NCBI GenBank assembly: GCA_030610995.1
Contig: JAUWQO010000018.1
Span: forward strand, 1-34,326
DNA from: Desulfobacterales bacterium
Lineage (GTDB): Bacteria > Desulfobacterota > Desulfobacteria > Desulfobacterales > ETH-SRB1
Reading direction: 5' to 3'
DNA length: 34,326 nucleotides
Shown here: positions 23,162-32,430 of the stretch, one piece after another
Layout: each line of letters opens with the position of its first letter
Numbering within the stretch: position 1 is the stretch's first letter
Translations under genes and position numbers: made by a program
Notes under the pieces: model-generated
Databases searched by the model: none
The model's input: only the letters and a program-made list of their open reading frames with translations
Told to the model about the DNA's origin: nothing

Positions 23162-24504
23162 AATCCCTTTTCACGTATTAATATTAACTGTTTTATGCCT
23201 ACCGCCTCGAGGGCGCTGGATTTATAAGTTTGCACAAAAGAAGCTTCAGCCCTCTTTTTACCTTTTTTAATAACCAGTTTATCTTTTGAAACATTAATAA
23301 AATTGTATTTCCGATTTAATCGTTTTTTATACTTAAGCCATGACCTAAGATTCATGCCCTGGGACCGGAAATTATTTGCATAATATTTGCCATAGCGCCT
23401 AATATCTTTAGCAGACCAGGCTTTCAGCCATCCATCAATCAGGTCTTCGATTTCATCTTTACCTTCAAGCGTGCTTTTCAGATCGCAACTTGCAGTAACA
23501 AGAGGATGTTTTTGTTTAGAACTATTACGCCTTTTCGAAACAACCTGATACTCTTCGCCAACTATTCTGAATTGGCCTTCCATGTCTGATATATAAAGCT
23601 TCTTGCGTCCAACTGATAAATTAATGCCTGAAGAACTGACAATCTGGTCAAATAAAATCATATAAATACCGTTGTGCCTGAAAATCGAATTCTTTTTCAG
23701 CTCAACGGATAACTCCAGGTGAGAGGCCTGAAAACCCTTTTTAATTACGGCCCAATCAGACCACCACGAAATATCAGGAACATATTCATGGCTATATGAA
23801 TTCAAATATTCATGATAAGTGCCGTTTTCAAGAGCATCTTTCCATTGTGAAATCAAGTTCAATATGGAATCTTTAATTCTATTATCGCTATCTTCTGATA
23901 CAAAGGAAAGCCTATCCACAATGATGATCGGGGTTCTATTTAAATCTATATATTTTGCTAATCTATCAATATCATTGTTTGCAAGAACAATACAGCCATT
24001 AGAATCCCTCGGTTTTATCGGTTTATCGGTTCCATGAAGCCAGATCGAATACCCCTTGCGGCCATCAATGCGATCAAAAAAATTAGGATAATCTATCGGA
24101 AAGGCCCTATTTCCATAGGTTGGCGAAAGATCCCTCTTTTTATACTGATTGGTGAAAAAGTAGACCCCTTCAGGCGTCTTCTTGTCTCCGGAGCGTGATT
24201 TTCCCCCAGCCACTTCGCCGGTCGAACATTTAAAGCGATACATTTCCTTAAAGGAATCATCATAAGAATAGACAAGTAACTGCTGAGTGTCCTTTTCAAC
24301 CACTACTGCATATTTTGTGCCACCGTCATTATCAAATGAAATAAGCACATCCGGCGCTTTCGCCCGACTCGCTTGATGGCTTGCAACGGTCTTCAACCTG
24401 GCCTCCTTATGCTGTGATGCTGAAACTCCGGGGCTAATTACCGGCAACATAATCAGCGCAAGCCATGTATAAAATATCCGCATCTTGATATAACGAGCCA
24501 TCAC
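23125..24504 (-). CDS. YkuD-fold L,D-transpeptidase/carboxypeptidase, Csd6-like
   Basis: This 459-residue exported protein has a signal peptide at about 1-30 (ending VSASQ). The YkuD domain (about 62-200) has the catalytic His in WLHGTDK (H157) and the nucleophile in SNGC (C171), followed by IVL where many family members have an Arg. C-terminal residues about 215-330 and 365-459 look like two NTF2-like domains (DGWLKAWSAKDIRRYGKYYANNF). YkuD plus NTF2-like is the architecture of Helicobacter Csd6 (Cds6 family), an L,D-carboxypeptidase that shortens wall tetrapeptides for Csd4 to process. It is first in the row. The start could be GTG 24504 or the following ATG 24501. Confidence 0.9.
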   Translation of the reverse strand: MMARYIKMRIFYTWLALIMLPVISPGVSASQHKEARLKTVASHQASRAKAPDVLISFDNDGGTKYAVVVEKDTQQLLVYSYDDSFKEMYRFKCSTGEVAGGKSRSGDKKTPEGVYFFTNQYKKRDLSPTYGNRAFPIDYPNFFDRIDGRKGYSIWLHGTDKPIKPRDSNGCIVLANNDIDRLAKYIDLNRTPIIIVDRLSFVSEDSDNRIKDSILNLISQWKDALENGTYHEYLNSYSHEYVPDISWWSDWAVIKKGFQASHLELSVELKKNSIFRHNGIYMILFDQIVSSSGINLSVGRKKLYISDMEGQFRIVGEEYQVVSKRRNSSKQKHPLVTASCDLKSTLEGKDEIEDLIDGWLKAWSAKDIRRYGKYYANNFRSQGMNLRSWLKYKKRLNRKYNFINVSKDKLVIKKGKKRAEASFVQTYKSSALEAVGIKQLILIREKGLWKIYRETWKKL

Positions 24505-24860
24505 CTTCTCTAAAAAAACCTATAAGCAGAAATTTACAAACTCACTATCTCAAACTTTCTCTGCCACGAAATCCCCCTTTGACAAAGGGGCAATACTGTT
24601 GACTTAAGCAAATTTTCTTGAACCGCAGAATGTCGAACAAGGAATATCGAATGTCGAAGTAACCCCTTCGTAATTCTGCGGTTCCTTGTTCGATATTCGA
24701 TATTCAAAACCCATTAACAATTAGTAATTTACAATTGATTATTGATTATTATACAAAATGGGTCAGCGTCAATAACTACTTAATCTATCACTACAAATTG
24801 TCAATAATCAATTGTTAATTGTAAATTTTGCTCCAACTACTTCTGGGGTTAAAAAAATAC
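24505..24860. repeat. Intergenic region built of short inverted repeats
   Basis: It contains a CCCCTTT-GAC-AAAGGGG hairpin (24574-24590), an AACCGCAGAA...TTCTGCGGTT pair (24621-24683) with repeated GAACAAGGAATATCGAAT-type words, and a larger AT-rich palindrome (about 24716-24825, AATTTACAATTGATTATTGA against TCAATAATCAATTGTTAATT). No gene is seen. It separates the cell-shape row from the SAM hydrolase gene, so the LDT-like gene's promoter would lie in or near it. Confidence 0.65.
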
Positions 24861-25661
24861 TTATTTAAGCACTGTAACCGTATCCCCCCTGTCTGCCATA
24901 AAATAACTCCTTGCGTTGCCGCAATTTACAGCTATTTCAAGATATCCTCTGCTGCCGATAATGGCAAGAGGATTTTGTGGCAATGCGCTTTCATAGCTTT
25001 TGGATAATCCAATAATTTTGTTTTGACCTATCCTGAATTCTAATCTTTTTTTGTTGCATGCCTTACAAAATTTATCAAGGCTCTTTTCATCTATATTCGT
25101 AATCAGGTTGCCGAATCTGTCAATAAATACAACGGCCCCCACAAGTTCGCCACTGTCTGAAATGGAGGCATGTTCGACAAACAGCCTTTTTAAACCTATT
25201 TTATTTATTGGCACACCTAATGCTTTAATTCCAATCCCTTTAGATAGATAAGCAGCAACAGGAGCAAAAATATCTCTTCCGTGAAAGGTTCGACTTACAG
25301 ATTCTAAAAAATAACGTGAGTCCTCAACACGAACGATCGAGCCGATATTACCTTCATCCATTAAAAGGGTTAAAGTGCCATTGTCCGGCGCAAGAAAAAT
25401 ATGTCCCGTCATTTCAAGGGCAATTATTGCACGGTCACTCCCAACTCCAGGATCTACAACGACAACATGAACTGTTCCTTCAGGAAAATATTTGAAAGAA
25501 TGTTTTATTATATATGCGGCATGGATTAAGTCCTGAGGCTCGATATGGTGAGTAATATCGACGATAATTGCGGCAGGGTTAATGGAAAGGATAACGCCCT
25601 TCATGACACCGACATACTCATCATTAACGCCAAAATCGCTAATAAGAGTAATTATTGACAT
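24861..25661 (-). CDS. SAM hydroxide adenosyltransferase (DUF62)
   Basis: This 266-residue protein matches the DUF62 family: ITLISDFGVNDEYVGVMKG at the start, DITHHIEPQDL, HVVVVDPGVGSDR, LAPDNGTLTLL, TFHGRDIFAPVAAYL and the later VVFIDRFGNLITNI. The family hydrolyses S-adenosylmethionine to adenosine and methionine using a conserved Asp-Arg-His water-activating set, and is common in anaerobes and archaea. It is the last gene of the ruv block, 33 bp after ruvB. A short run of GAGCAAC words (25668-25690, minus) sits in that gap, and no strong ribosome binding site is visible. Confidence 0.93.
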   Translation of the reverse strand: MSIITLISDFGVNDEYVGVMKGVILSINPAAIIVDITHHIEPQDLIHAAYIIKHSFKYFPEGTVHVVVVDPGVGSDRAIIALEMTGHIFLAPDNGTLTLLMDEGNIGSIVRVEDSRYFLESVSRTFHGRDIFAPVAAYLSKGIGIKALGVPINKIGLKRLFVEHASISDSGELVGAVVFIDRFGNLITNIDEKSLDKFCKACNKKRLEFRIGQNKIIGLSKSYESALPQNPLAIIGSRGYLEIAVNCGNARSYFMADRGDTVTVLK

Positions 25662-25694
25662 AGCTGGTTGCTCGTTGCTCGTTGCTTTCAGCTT

Positions 25695-26741
25695 TCACCT
25701 TTGAGCTTCTCGTTGCTGAACACTAAAACCAAGGTGTCTGTATGCTGCTTCAGTAGCCTTTCTTCCTGAAGGGGTCCTTATAATCAGACCGATTTTAAGA
25801 AGATATGGCTCAACAACATCCACGAGGGTATCTGTCTCTTCCTGAAGTGTTGCAGAAATCGCTTCAATGCCGACCGGGCCACCATGATAAAACTTGATTA
25901 CTGTTTTAAGATATCCGCGATCAAGATGAGTCAACCCTTTTTTATCAACTCCTTCCAGAGCCAGAGCCTCTTCAACCGTCTTCTTTGTAATTTTCCCATC
26001 TGCCCGAACCTGGACATAATCCCTTACGCGTTTAAGAAGCCTGTTTATAATTCTTGGAGTTCCTCTGGATCTCTTTGCAAGCTCAATTGCGCCTTTATCA
26101 TCAATACTAACTTGAAGTAATTCTGCGGAACGTCTGCCGATTTCCACAAGGTCATCTTCTCCATAAAAATCAAGGCTTCTTAATATGCCGAATCGATCCC
26201 GCAAAGGGGCTGATAACAGCCCAACACGAGTAGTTGCGCCGATAAGGGTAAAAGTGTTTAAACGGTATCTATGACTACGCGCATGCGCTCCCTTATCAAA
26301 CATAAAGTCAACGGCAAAATCTTCCATTGCAGGATATAGAAACTCTTCCACTGTCTTTGGCATTCTATGAATCTCATCTACAAACAGGACATCCCCTTCT
26401 TCAAGGTGGGTTAGAATCCCTATCAGATCTCCGCCTTTTTCAAGCGCCGGCCCTGAAGTCACGGTAATATCGTTCCCCATTTCATTGGCAATAATATAGG
26501 CCAGGGTGGTTTTCCCAAGGCCCGGAGGCCCATGGAAAAGGACATGATCTATCGGCTCTTTACGCTGCATAGCCGCTTGTATCGCGATTTTAAGGGTTTC
26601 AACTATCTCGGTCTGGCCAACATATTCTGAAAGCCTTTGCGGACGCAATGACATTATTTCCGGTTCCTGATCAACAGGCAAACTTGATTTAGAAAGGATG
26701 CTGTTTTTATCAGAAGAATGTATCAGTATATTGTCTGCCAT
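25695..26741 (-). CDS. ruvB: Holliday junction branch-migration ATPase RuvB
   Basis: This 348-residue AAA+ protein is typical Ruv[12 protein letters not shown], Walker [12 protein letters not shown], Walker [11 protein letters not shown], sensor 1 LIGATTR, the arginine finger region APLRDRFG, and the C-terminal winged helix with [15 protein letters not shown] and [17 protein letters not shown]. It drives branch migration with RuvA. It follows ruvA by 36 bp. After the conserved YRHLG it ends in a short tail ([10 protein letters not shown]) that runs into a tandem-repeat-like stretch of the intergenic DNA. Confidence 0.98.
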   Translation of the reverse strand: MADNILIHSSDKNSILSKSSLPVDQEPEIMSLRPQRLSEYVGQTEIVETLKIAIQAAMQRKEPIDHVLFHGPPGLGKTTLAYIIANEMGNDITVTSGPALEKGGDLIGILTHLEEGDVLFVDEIHRMPKTVEEFLYPAMEDFAVDFMFDKGAHARSHRYRLNTFTLIGATTRVGLLSAPLRDRFGILRSLDFYGEDDLVEIGRRSAELLQVSIDDKGAIELAKRSRGTPRIINRLLKRVRDYVQVRADGKITKKTVEEALALEGVDKKGLTHLDRGYLKTVIKFYHGGPVGIEAISATLQEETDTLVDVVEPYLLKIGLIIRTPSGRKATEAAYRHLGFSVQQREAQR

Positions 26742-26777
26742 AATTTCTACTACAATAATTAATTCGGCTTAAATTTA

Positions 26778-27398
26778 TTAGTTTTTTTCGCCGCGATATA
26801 CTTCTTCAATAAGTTCTTCAGGGGTTGATATGTTTATATTGCGTTTCACAGCTTCAGAAATCATCCGTTTGGCATCACCAGCCCTGTAACCTAACTGGCC
26901 AACAAGCACATCAAACACCTGCTTTGAAAAGTCCCGCATAACAGGCTTCTCTTCCCGCTCCTTTTCTATTTTGCGGATTAATGCAAACTTATCCATCTTG
27001 CCTTCAAGGGTGGCGATGATTTTTTGAGCTGTTCTCTTACCGATACCCTTTAATCGGTTTAGTATGGCAACATCTTTTGATTCAATGGCTCTTGCTATTT
27101 CACGAACAGGAATAGTCAGCGCTTTAACCGCTTTTAATGGCCCGATACCTTCAACCGAAATAAAATACTTGAAAAATTCTCTTTCCACCTCAAGATTAAA
27201 ACCGATCAATACAGGCTTTGGTTGCCGTTCGGTTTGTTGGTAATAAATATACAGGGAGATCTCGTTACCGATCGCCTTTGACTTAAAACCGTCCATAACA
27301 AATGCAGGAAGCAAAACCTCATATCCTACCTGATTAGCAAGAAGAAGTATGCGCTCATTCTCTTTTTTCAGCAGCTTTCCTTCAATATAACCTATCAT
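26778..27398 (-). CDS. ruvA: Holliday junction DNA-binding protein RuvA
   Basis: This 206-residue protein has RuvA domains in order: the OB fold (MIGYIEGKLLKK... to ...GFNLEVEREFFKYF), two helix-hairpin-helix motifs (SVEGIGPLKAVKAL and RLKGIGKRTAQKIIATLEGK), and the mobile C-terminal domain III that contacts RuvB (VLVGQLGYRAGDAKRMISEA). It forms the tetramer that holds the four-way junction. The start overlaps the ruvC stop as ATGA (27398-27395), showing translational coupling. Confidence 0.97.
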   Translation of the reverse strand: MIGYIEGKLLKKENERILLLANQVGYEVLLPAFVMDGFKSKAIGNEISLYIYYQQTERQPKPVLIGFNLEVEREFFKYFISVEGIGPLKAVKALTIPVREIARAIESKDVAILNRLKGIGKRTAQKIIATLEGKMDKFALIRKIEKEREEKPVMRDFSKQVFDVLVGQLGYRAGDAKRMISEAVKRNINISTPEELIEEVYRGEKN

Positions 27399-27913
27399 TT
27401 ATTTGTATTATGGGATTTCATTGTTTGAGTTTTTAAAGTGTCCTGGTATCGATAAAGGCCAATAAGAGCAAGACCTAATGCATCTGAAGCATGGTAAGGC
27501 CTAATCGGTGTCGTCAAATTTAGAAAATGTCTGACCGCCTTTTCGAGCTGCATTTTACTGGCATTACCGTTTCCTGTCAAAACCTGCTTAGCTTCACGCA
27601 CCTGTACTTCGATAACAGGCAAATCAAGTTGGTTCCCGGCAAGAAGAATTATACCTGTAACTTTCCCCAAAGTTATGCCAGACTTCGGATATTTCTGAAG
27701 AGAAAATATATCCTCTACAACCATAAGATCCGGTTTTTCATCTTTTAAAATAATAAGAAGTTTTGAAAAGATTTTGTTGAGGCGACTTGGCAATGGAATA
27801 TTTTTTAAAGTAGTTATGCTGCCATAGGAATAAGCTTCAACCTTAAGCTCCGTCCCTCTGACGATGCCGATGCCCGTTGATGACAGGCCTGGATCTATGC
27901 CGATGGTCTTAAT
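27395..27913 (-). CDS. ruvC: Holliday junction resolvase RuvC, probably starting at a non-standard codon
   Basis: From an ATT at 27913 the protein has 172 residues, the normal RuvC length: (I)KTIGIDPGLSSTGIGIV (D7), VVEDIFS (E67), and YHASDALGLAL (H141, D144; His at the third metal position occurs in Thermus RuvC). It cuts the junctions processed by RuvAB. The frame between the upstream TGA and the conserved IGIDPGL contains no ATG, GTG or TTG, only ATT (27943 and 27913) and ATA (27928). An internal Met-free annotation starting at 27793 would lose D7 and is wrong. The gene overlaps the end of cpoB slightly if one of the upstream codons is used. Confidence 0.93.
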   Translation of the reverse strand: MKTIGIDPGLSSTGIGIVRGTELKVEAYSYGSITTLKNIPLPSRLNKIFSKLLIILKDEKPDLMVVEDIFSLQKYPKSGITLGKVTGIILLAGNQLDLPVIEVQVREAKQVLTGNGNASKMQLEKAVRHFLNLTTPIRPYHASDALGLALIGLYRYQDTLKTQTMKSHNTNK

Positions 27914-27924
27914 CGCTCTGTTTT

Positions 27925-28776
27925 TTATTTCAACCCCTTTAATTTCTTCCTTGCTATCTTTGCTTCATTTGATTTCGGATGTTTTAGAACCAATTCCTTT
28001 AAAATAAGACGGGCGTTTGCCTTTTCTCCGAGATTTAAAAAGGCAAACCCCTGTTTCAAAATGGAAGCCGGCACCTTGTTGCCTTTCGGATATTTTTCTA
28101 TCACCTTCTGGTATTCCAATATCGCTTTTTCGTACCATTTTTCACGATAGTATATTTCGCCGATCCAGAATTGTGCATTGTCGGCATGCCGTGACTTTGG
28201 ATATTGCTTTATTATTCTTTGAAACTTCTCACGAGCGGCCTCAAGATCACCCTGATCAAATGCCTGTTTAGCTGATGCGTAAACTTCATCTTCCGAAAGC
28301 CCTTTTTCGGTTTTTCCCACAGCCTTGATTTTTGAATCAGAGTCCGAAGGCTCTAAATTGAGATATTGCTGTATATTTACAATGCAATCATAATTTAAAG
28401 CCGATCTTTCTTCAACTTTACCTAAAACATCTTTTCTCTTTGTTCCCGCATCTTCAAGAGCCGCTATTTTCCGTTTTAACAGGTATTCGGTCTCCTCAAG
28501 CTTTCCGTTTAAGATCCGGATTTCCTCTCTGAACCCGTCTAAGATGACATGCATATCTGCAGACTTGGTTCTATGGTAATGCTCCTTTTCTTCCTGTTTT
28601 TTTATGCATTCTTGCATAAGGGATTTAAACCGAGCCTCATCCTTCTCCAGCTCAACATTGCGCTGTTCAAGAACAGCCATACGATCATAGAGCGCTATAA
28701 CATCCTGCTGCATCGCGCACCCACACGAAATGGCAAGACAGGCAATAAATAAAACAATAATTTTCATAGCAAACAT
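27925..28776 (-). CDS. cpoB: Tol-Pal system protein CpoB/YbgF-like lipoprotein
   Basis: The protein has 283 residues. A short lipoprotein-type signal (MKIIVLFIACLAISCGC, lipid Cys near 18-20) is followed by a long coiled coil (about 26-115, charged heptads) and three TPR-like repeats (about 160-283: YASAKQAFDQGDLEAAREKF, then AQFWIGEIYYREKWYEKAI, then LKQGFAFLNLGEKANARLI). This is the CpoB/YbgF layout, and it sits directly behind pal, as in other Tol-Pal clusters. CpoB couples outer-membrane constriction with septal wall synthesis in E. coli. The start is ATG 28776 or ATG 28767. Confidence 0.88.
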   Translation of the reverse strand: MFAMKIIVLFIACLAISCGCAMQQDVIALYDRMAVLEQRNVELEKDEARFKSLMQECIKKQEEKEHYHRTKSADMHVILDGFREEIRILNGKLEETEYLLKRKIAALEDAGTKRKDVLGKVEERSALNYDCIVNIQQYLNLEPSDSDSKIKAVGKTEKGLSEDEVYASAKQAFDQGDLEAAREKFQRIIKQYPKSRHADNAQFWIGEIYYREKWYEKAILEYQKVIEKYPKGNKVPASILKQGFAFLNLGEKANARLILKELVLKHPKSNEAKIARKKLKGLK

Positions 28777-29103
28777 ATTAAAACTTTCAGCTTCTCACGC
28801 AAAGTCGCCAAGCTCGCAAAGAAAAAAATAAAACTTAGTGTCCTGTCATCTATGTAATGTCGTAAAGATAGCCGTCATTCCCGCGGAAGCGGGAATCCAG
28901 AAGCGCCGAAGTAGCCAGAAATACTGGATTCCCGCGTTCGCGGGAATGACACCTGCCCGCCATTGCCATTTGTGCCGTCATTACAACTATCCTGCAAGAT
29001 AGGCGTTGGCAGGCGGGTTGGTGGTGTTCTACTTTGACGTTGCCGTGGAATACTAACCCCTAAGACAACATCCTGTTATCCTGTCAGTTTTTTGCGCGTT
29101 AAT
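28777..29103. repeat. Intergenic region with a REP-like palindrome
   Basis: GTCATTCCCGCGGAAGCGGG beginning at 28874 and CCCGCGTTCGCGGGAATGAC ending at 28950 form a strong hairpin of the widespread GTCATTCCCGCG family, with CCAG/CTGG inside. Next to it are degenerate words (TTCTCACGCAAAGTCGCCAAG at 28791, and GGCAGGCGGG near 29010). No gene is seen. It interrupts the pal-cpoB junction of the tol operon, so cpoB-ruvCAB may need its own promoter. Confidence 0.8.
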
Positions 29104-29685
29104 CTATTCTATTGTGAAATGGGCCCGCCTGTTTTTTGCCCAGGCAACTTCATTGTGGCCGGGATCTACGGGACGTTCTTCACCATAGCTTATAGTTGTC
29201 AATCGAGAGCCGGCAATACCGAGATTGATCAGGTAGGTCTTTGCGCTTTCGGCCCGCCTGTCTCCAAGAGCAAGGTTGTATTCATTGGTGCCGCGTTCAT
29301 CACAATGCCCCTCAATAATCACGGATACGTCGGGATTATTCCTCAGCCATTCCGCTTTTCTCTGTAAAATCTGCTGGGCCAAAGGAAGAAGATTATACTT
29401 GTCAAAGTCAAAATGAATATTTTCATTAATGAACATATTCCTGGCGGCCATCTTCTCACGCGCCGCCTGCTCCTCTTTCAGGCGCTGCTCCTCAATAGCC
29501 CGCTGCCTTGCCAGCTTTTCCTGCTCTGCTTTTTCAGCCGCTTCGGCGGCAGCCTTTCTTGCCGCCTCATCCTCAACTGACAAAACCTCAGCAGGCTCAA
29601 CAACCTTTTTAGCGCATGAAGCAATACACAGCAATCCAGGGATTACCAACAATAAAACCAAACTTATCCACAATTTTTTCCGCAT
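29104..29685 (-). CDS. pal: Peptidoglycan-associated lipoprotein Pal
   Basis: This 193-residue protein has a lipoprotein signal (lipobox IASC, lipid Cys at about 24), then an Ala/Glu/Lys/Arg-rich helical linker (about 40-84), longer than in E. coli Pal. The OmpA-like peptidoglycan-binding domain follows ([40 protein letters not shown] and the C-terminal NRRAHFTI). Pal ties the outer membrane to the wall and to TolB. It follows tolB by 32 bp. Confidence 0.96.
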   Translation of the reverse strand: MRKKLWISLVLLLVIPGLLCIASCAKKVVEPAEVLSVEDEAARKAAAEAAEKAEQEKLARQRAIEEQRLKEEQAAREKMAARNMFINENIHFDFDKYNLLPLAQQILQRKAEWLRNNPDVSVIIEGHCDERGTNEYNLALGDRRAESAKTYLINLGIAGSRLTTISYGEERPVDPGHNEVAWAKNRRAHFTIE

Positions 29686-29717
29686 TTTTTCCTCCTTTAT
29701 TATAAGTCTGCCATATT

Positions 29718-31067
29718 TTAATTACTTATTATGTTTGGCGACCATCTCGGATTTGTTTGTTCACCCGGCATGGCTATCAAAAGCCTCTGATCGGTTCCAT
29801 AAGCGCTCATAACATAAATTCTATTAGGACCTTCTCTGTTCGAACTAAAAGCGATAAGGCTTCCATCCGGAGACCATGAAGGAGACTCGTTATCCCCTTC
29901 ATTAAAGGTCAATTGAAGCAGGTCATTGCCATCAATACCAATTACATAGATATTAAACTTTCCGTCGTTCGCTCCACAATAGGCTATCTTGTCTCCATTT
30001 GGAGACCAGCTTGGTGATGTATTATATCGACCCTGAAAAGTCAATCTTTCGACATTTCCGGAATCAATATCCATAATATAAATTTGCGGCGTTCCAGACC
30101 TGTTTGACACAAATGCCATCTTTTTACCGTCCGGAGACCATGAAGGGGACACGTCAATTCCCAATTTGCTGGTCAATTTCTTAATAATTTTCCCGGTTCC
30201 GGTCAACATATAAATTTCAGGGTCACCTGAAAATGAAAGGGTCGCAGCCAGCGCAAATTTGCCCGGAACCCAGGCCGGTGTAATATTAATGCCTTTTTTT
30301 TTGACTACAACACCGCGTTTTTCCGTTAAATGCTCTATATAAAGATCAGGCCTGCCCTTTTTGTAAGCAGTGTAAGCAATCCATTTTCCGTCATACGACC
30401 ATGCCGGAGAAAGGGTGATATTTTTATTATGGGTTTTTTGAATTGGATTGTAACCGTCAAATTCGCATATATATATCTCCTTATTTCCTGAGCCTGTTGA
30501 GATAAAAGCTATTTTACTATTAAAAATACCCCTTTTGCCGGTTAGACAATGAATAACATCGTTGCAAAAACGACGTATCATTTTCCGTTGATCATTTATC
30601 CATCCTCTGTATCTTTTACCAACGAGCAATTTTGATTTAAAGGTATCATACAACCTGAGTTCTATGTCAACGATATCATCCTTAACATAGAGACTTCCGG
30701 TTATCAAAAGCTCAGCGCCGATACTTGTCCAGTTCTGAAAATTGATGCTCAAAGCGGTTATATCAGATTTCTCAGGATCAACGAGAAAGGCATCACGGTC
30801 AAGCATTTTGAAATAACCTGTAAATTCCAAAGTTTCAGAGAGCAGATCAGAAGCCTTTTCAGACAAGCGTTTCTCCGCCCGGCTTTTAGCCATGGTCTTA
30901 AATAATGGAATTGCAATCGGTATCTTTCTCAGGAAAGGATTGTTTATATCAACATAATCATATTCCGACAGGCACAAAGCCGGACAAATCAAAAACGAGG
31001 CTGCCATAACCAGGAAGATAATATAAGCGGGCCATACCCGCAATCTGTTAACACGTTTCATAAACAT
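29718..31067 (-). CDS. tolB: Tol-Pal system translocation protein TolB
   Basis: This 449-residue periplasmic protein has a signal peptide (about 10-35), an N-terminal TolB domain ([20 protein letters not shown] and [19 protein letters not shown]), and a C-terminal beta-propeller made of about five PD40-type repeats ([51 protein letters not shown]). TolB cycles between Pal and TolA during division. It continues the tolQ-tolR-tolA-tolB-pal order, though a 454-bp repeat-filled gap separates it from the tolA-like gene. Confidence 0.96.
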   Translation of the reverse strand: MFMKRVNRLRVWPAYIIFLVMAASFLICPALCLSEYDYVDINNPFLRKIPIAIPLFKTMAKSRAEKRLSEKASDLLSETLEFTGYFKMLDRDAFLVDPEKSDITALSINFQNWTSIGAELLITGSLYVKDDIVDIELRLYDTFKSKLLVGKRYRGWINDQRKMIRRFCNDVIHCLTGKRGIFNSKIAFISTGSGNKEIYICEFDGYNPIQKTHNKNITLSPAWSYDGKWIAYTAYKKGRPDLYIEHLTEKRGVVVKKKGINITPAWVPGKFALAATLSFSGDPEIYMLTGTGKIIKKLTSKLGIDVSPSWSPDGKKMAFVSNRSGTPQIYIMDIDSGNVERLTFQGRYNTSPSWSPNGDKIAYCGANDGKFNIYVIGIDGNDLLQLTFNEGDNESPSWSPDGSLIAFSSNREGPNRIYVMSAYGTDQRLLIAMPGEQTNPRWSPNIISN

Positions 31068-31521
31068 TACAATATCTCGATTGTATAGGAATTTCCTTTT
31101 TTCATCCCCTCACATTGCAAATTCTAAATAACAAATCACAAATATCAAATAAATTACAATGACCAAAATTCAAAATCCCAAACCCGTACCTTTTTGGTCG
31201 AGTAGTCGAGTAGGAAAATGGTCGAGTTGTTAACTACTCGACTACTCGACTATCCTGTTTCATTGAATACCTGCCGCGCCAGGGCGCGAGCACGGCGGGT
31301 TGAAATTCACGCGGCGCAAGCGCCCCTGCTGCGACGGGCGCAAGCACGGCGAGTGCGCTGCGCGTGGGATTTATTTGTAATTTGAATATTGAAATTTGGG
31401 ATTTTATAAGTTCTTTTGGAATGAATTCTTCCTTTCATATAAGGTTTTGGAAAATATATCTTTCCTTTGTGACTTGGTGTCTTGGTGGCTGAACTGTTAC
31501 CATACTTCTATAATCAAGCTG
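31068..31521. repeat. Intergenic region with nested repeats and a GC-rich tract
   Basis: Outer AT-rich words (ACAAATCACAAATATCAAAT near 31131 and CAAAATTCAAAATCCCAAAC near 31165) mirror ATTTGTAATTTGAATATTG and AATTTGGGATTTT near 31370-31407. Inside lies a palindrome GTCGAGTAGTCGAGTA/TACTCGACTACTCGAC (31198-31250) and a G+C-rich block (31270-31372) with two related units, GGGCGCGAGCACGGCGGG and GGGCGCAAGCACGGCGAG. The end 31485-31501 matches the family 1 MITE end. There is no gene. It interrupts tolA from tolB. Confidence 0.7.
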
Positions 31522-32424
31522 TTATCGTAAGCCCGATGGAGTAAAAATCAGACCAAGATTATAATACGGACGCAAATATCCTTTTGGAAGCATGGGAAGC
31601 GGATCTGATTTCATAACAGCCTTATAGGCAGACTCATCAAAATAGGTATTGCCTGACTTTTTTTCAAACCAGACATCTTTAATCTCGCCGTTTCGCATAA
31701 TCCTAATCACCACCACAGCCACCAAATCAATACGTCCCCCGGCCAACTGCTTGGGGAAAGCCCAGTTTTTTTCAATATGATATGAAATTTGCGCTCTATA
31801 TATATCTATTAATTCAAGCGCTTTTTTTCCGCCTGCCCACGGGCTGCCCGGTACTCCGGTAGAAGGTGACGCCGCACCTGTTTCTGCCACGCCTGTTTCT
31901 GATAGAGGCTCTTGACGGCCAATCGCCACTTTATTTTTTAAACGGTCAATTGCCTCGGCAATAGGATTTGGTCTTGACTCCTCAACCTTTTTTTCAACCC
32001 GCGCAATAACGCTTTTTACAACCCTGGAAGATTTAAAAGTCTTTTTTTTAAGTGACTTTTTTAGCCCCTTTCTTTTAGGGCTCACAGAAATGGCTTTCGA
32101 GGAATCTCGATTAGCTTTTGCGACTGTTGGAGGTAAAATCCTGGAAACCGGCGCCTTTTCGGACTTTACAATTTTTTTTTCTATTTCAAAACCGACCAGC
32201 CTGCCTGGGACCGGCATTTTCTTCTGACCAGGCAACGCAACCATACTGACATTTATAACAGAAGGTGAGAAATGTTTATATGGCTTGGGGCCAGGCACAA
32301 AAATCAAAGCCGCAAAAAAAATCAGATGTAATATCGTAGAAATAACAAAAGTAAAAAACAGGGCGCGAGACTCCCCTGTCATTACATGAAGCAAATAAGC
32401 ATGATGGTTTAAATTTTCTTTCAT
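31522..32424 (-). CDS. tolA: TolA-like protein with TonB C-terminal domain
   Basis: This 300-residue protein has a short cytoplasmic start, one membrane helix (about 22-43, LFFTFVISTILHLIFFAALIF), a Lys/Pro-rich periplasmic linker (about 60-200) and a C-terminal TonB/TolA domain (about 205-300: YHIEKNWAFPKQLAGGRIDL, VVVIRIMRNGEIKDVWFEKKSG, FDESAYKAVMKSDPLPMLPK). It carries proton-motive force from TolQR to TolB and Pal. It lies 6 bp after tolR. A TonB role is conceivable, but the tolQRB-pal context favours TolA. Confidence 0.92.
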   Translation of the reverse strand: MKENLNHHAYLLHVMTGESRALFFTFVISTILHLIFFAALIFVPGPKPYKHFSPSVINVSMVALPGQKKMPVPGRLVGFEIEKKIVKSEKAPVSRILPPTVAKANRDSSKAISVSPKRKGLKKSLKKKTFKSSRVVKSVIARVEKKVEESRPNPIAEAIDRLKNKVAIGRQEPLSETGVAETGAASPSTGVPGSPWAGGKKALELIDIYRAQISYHIEKNWAFPKQLAGGRIDLVAVVVIRIMRNGEIKDVWFEKKSGNTYFDESAYKAVMKSDPLPMLPKGYLRPYYNLGLIFTPSGLR

Positions 32425-32430
32425 TTGCCA

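Noticed and set aside
27395-27793. Annotation of ruvC as starting at 27793
   Set aside because: The same frame upstream encodes KTIGIDPGLSSTG with the catalytic Asp, so the gene is longer and only its start codon is unusual.
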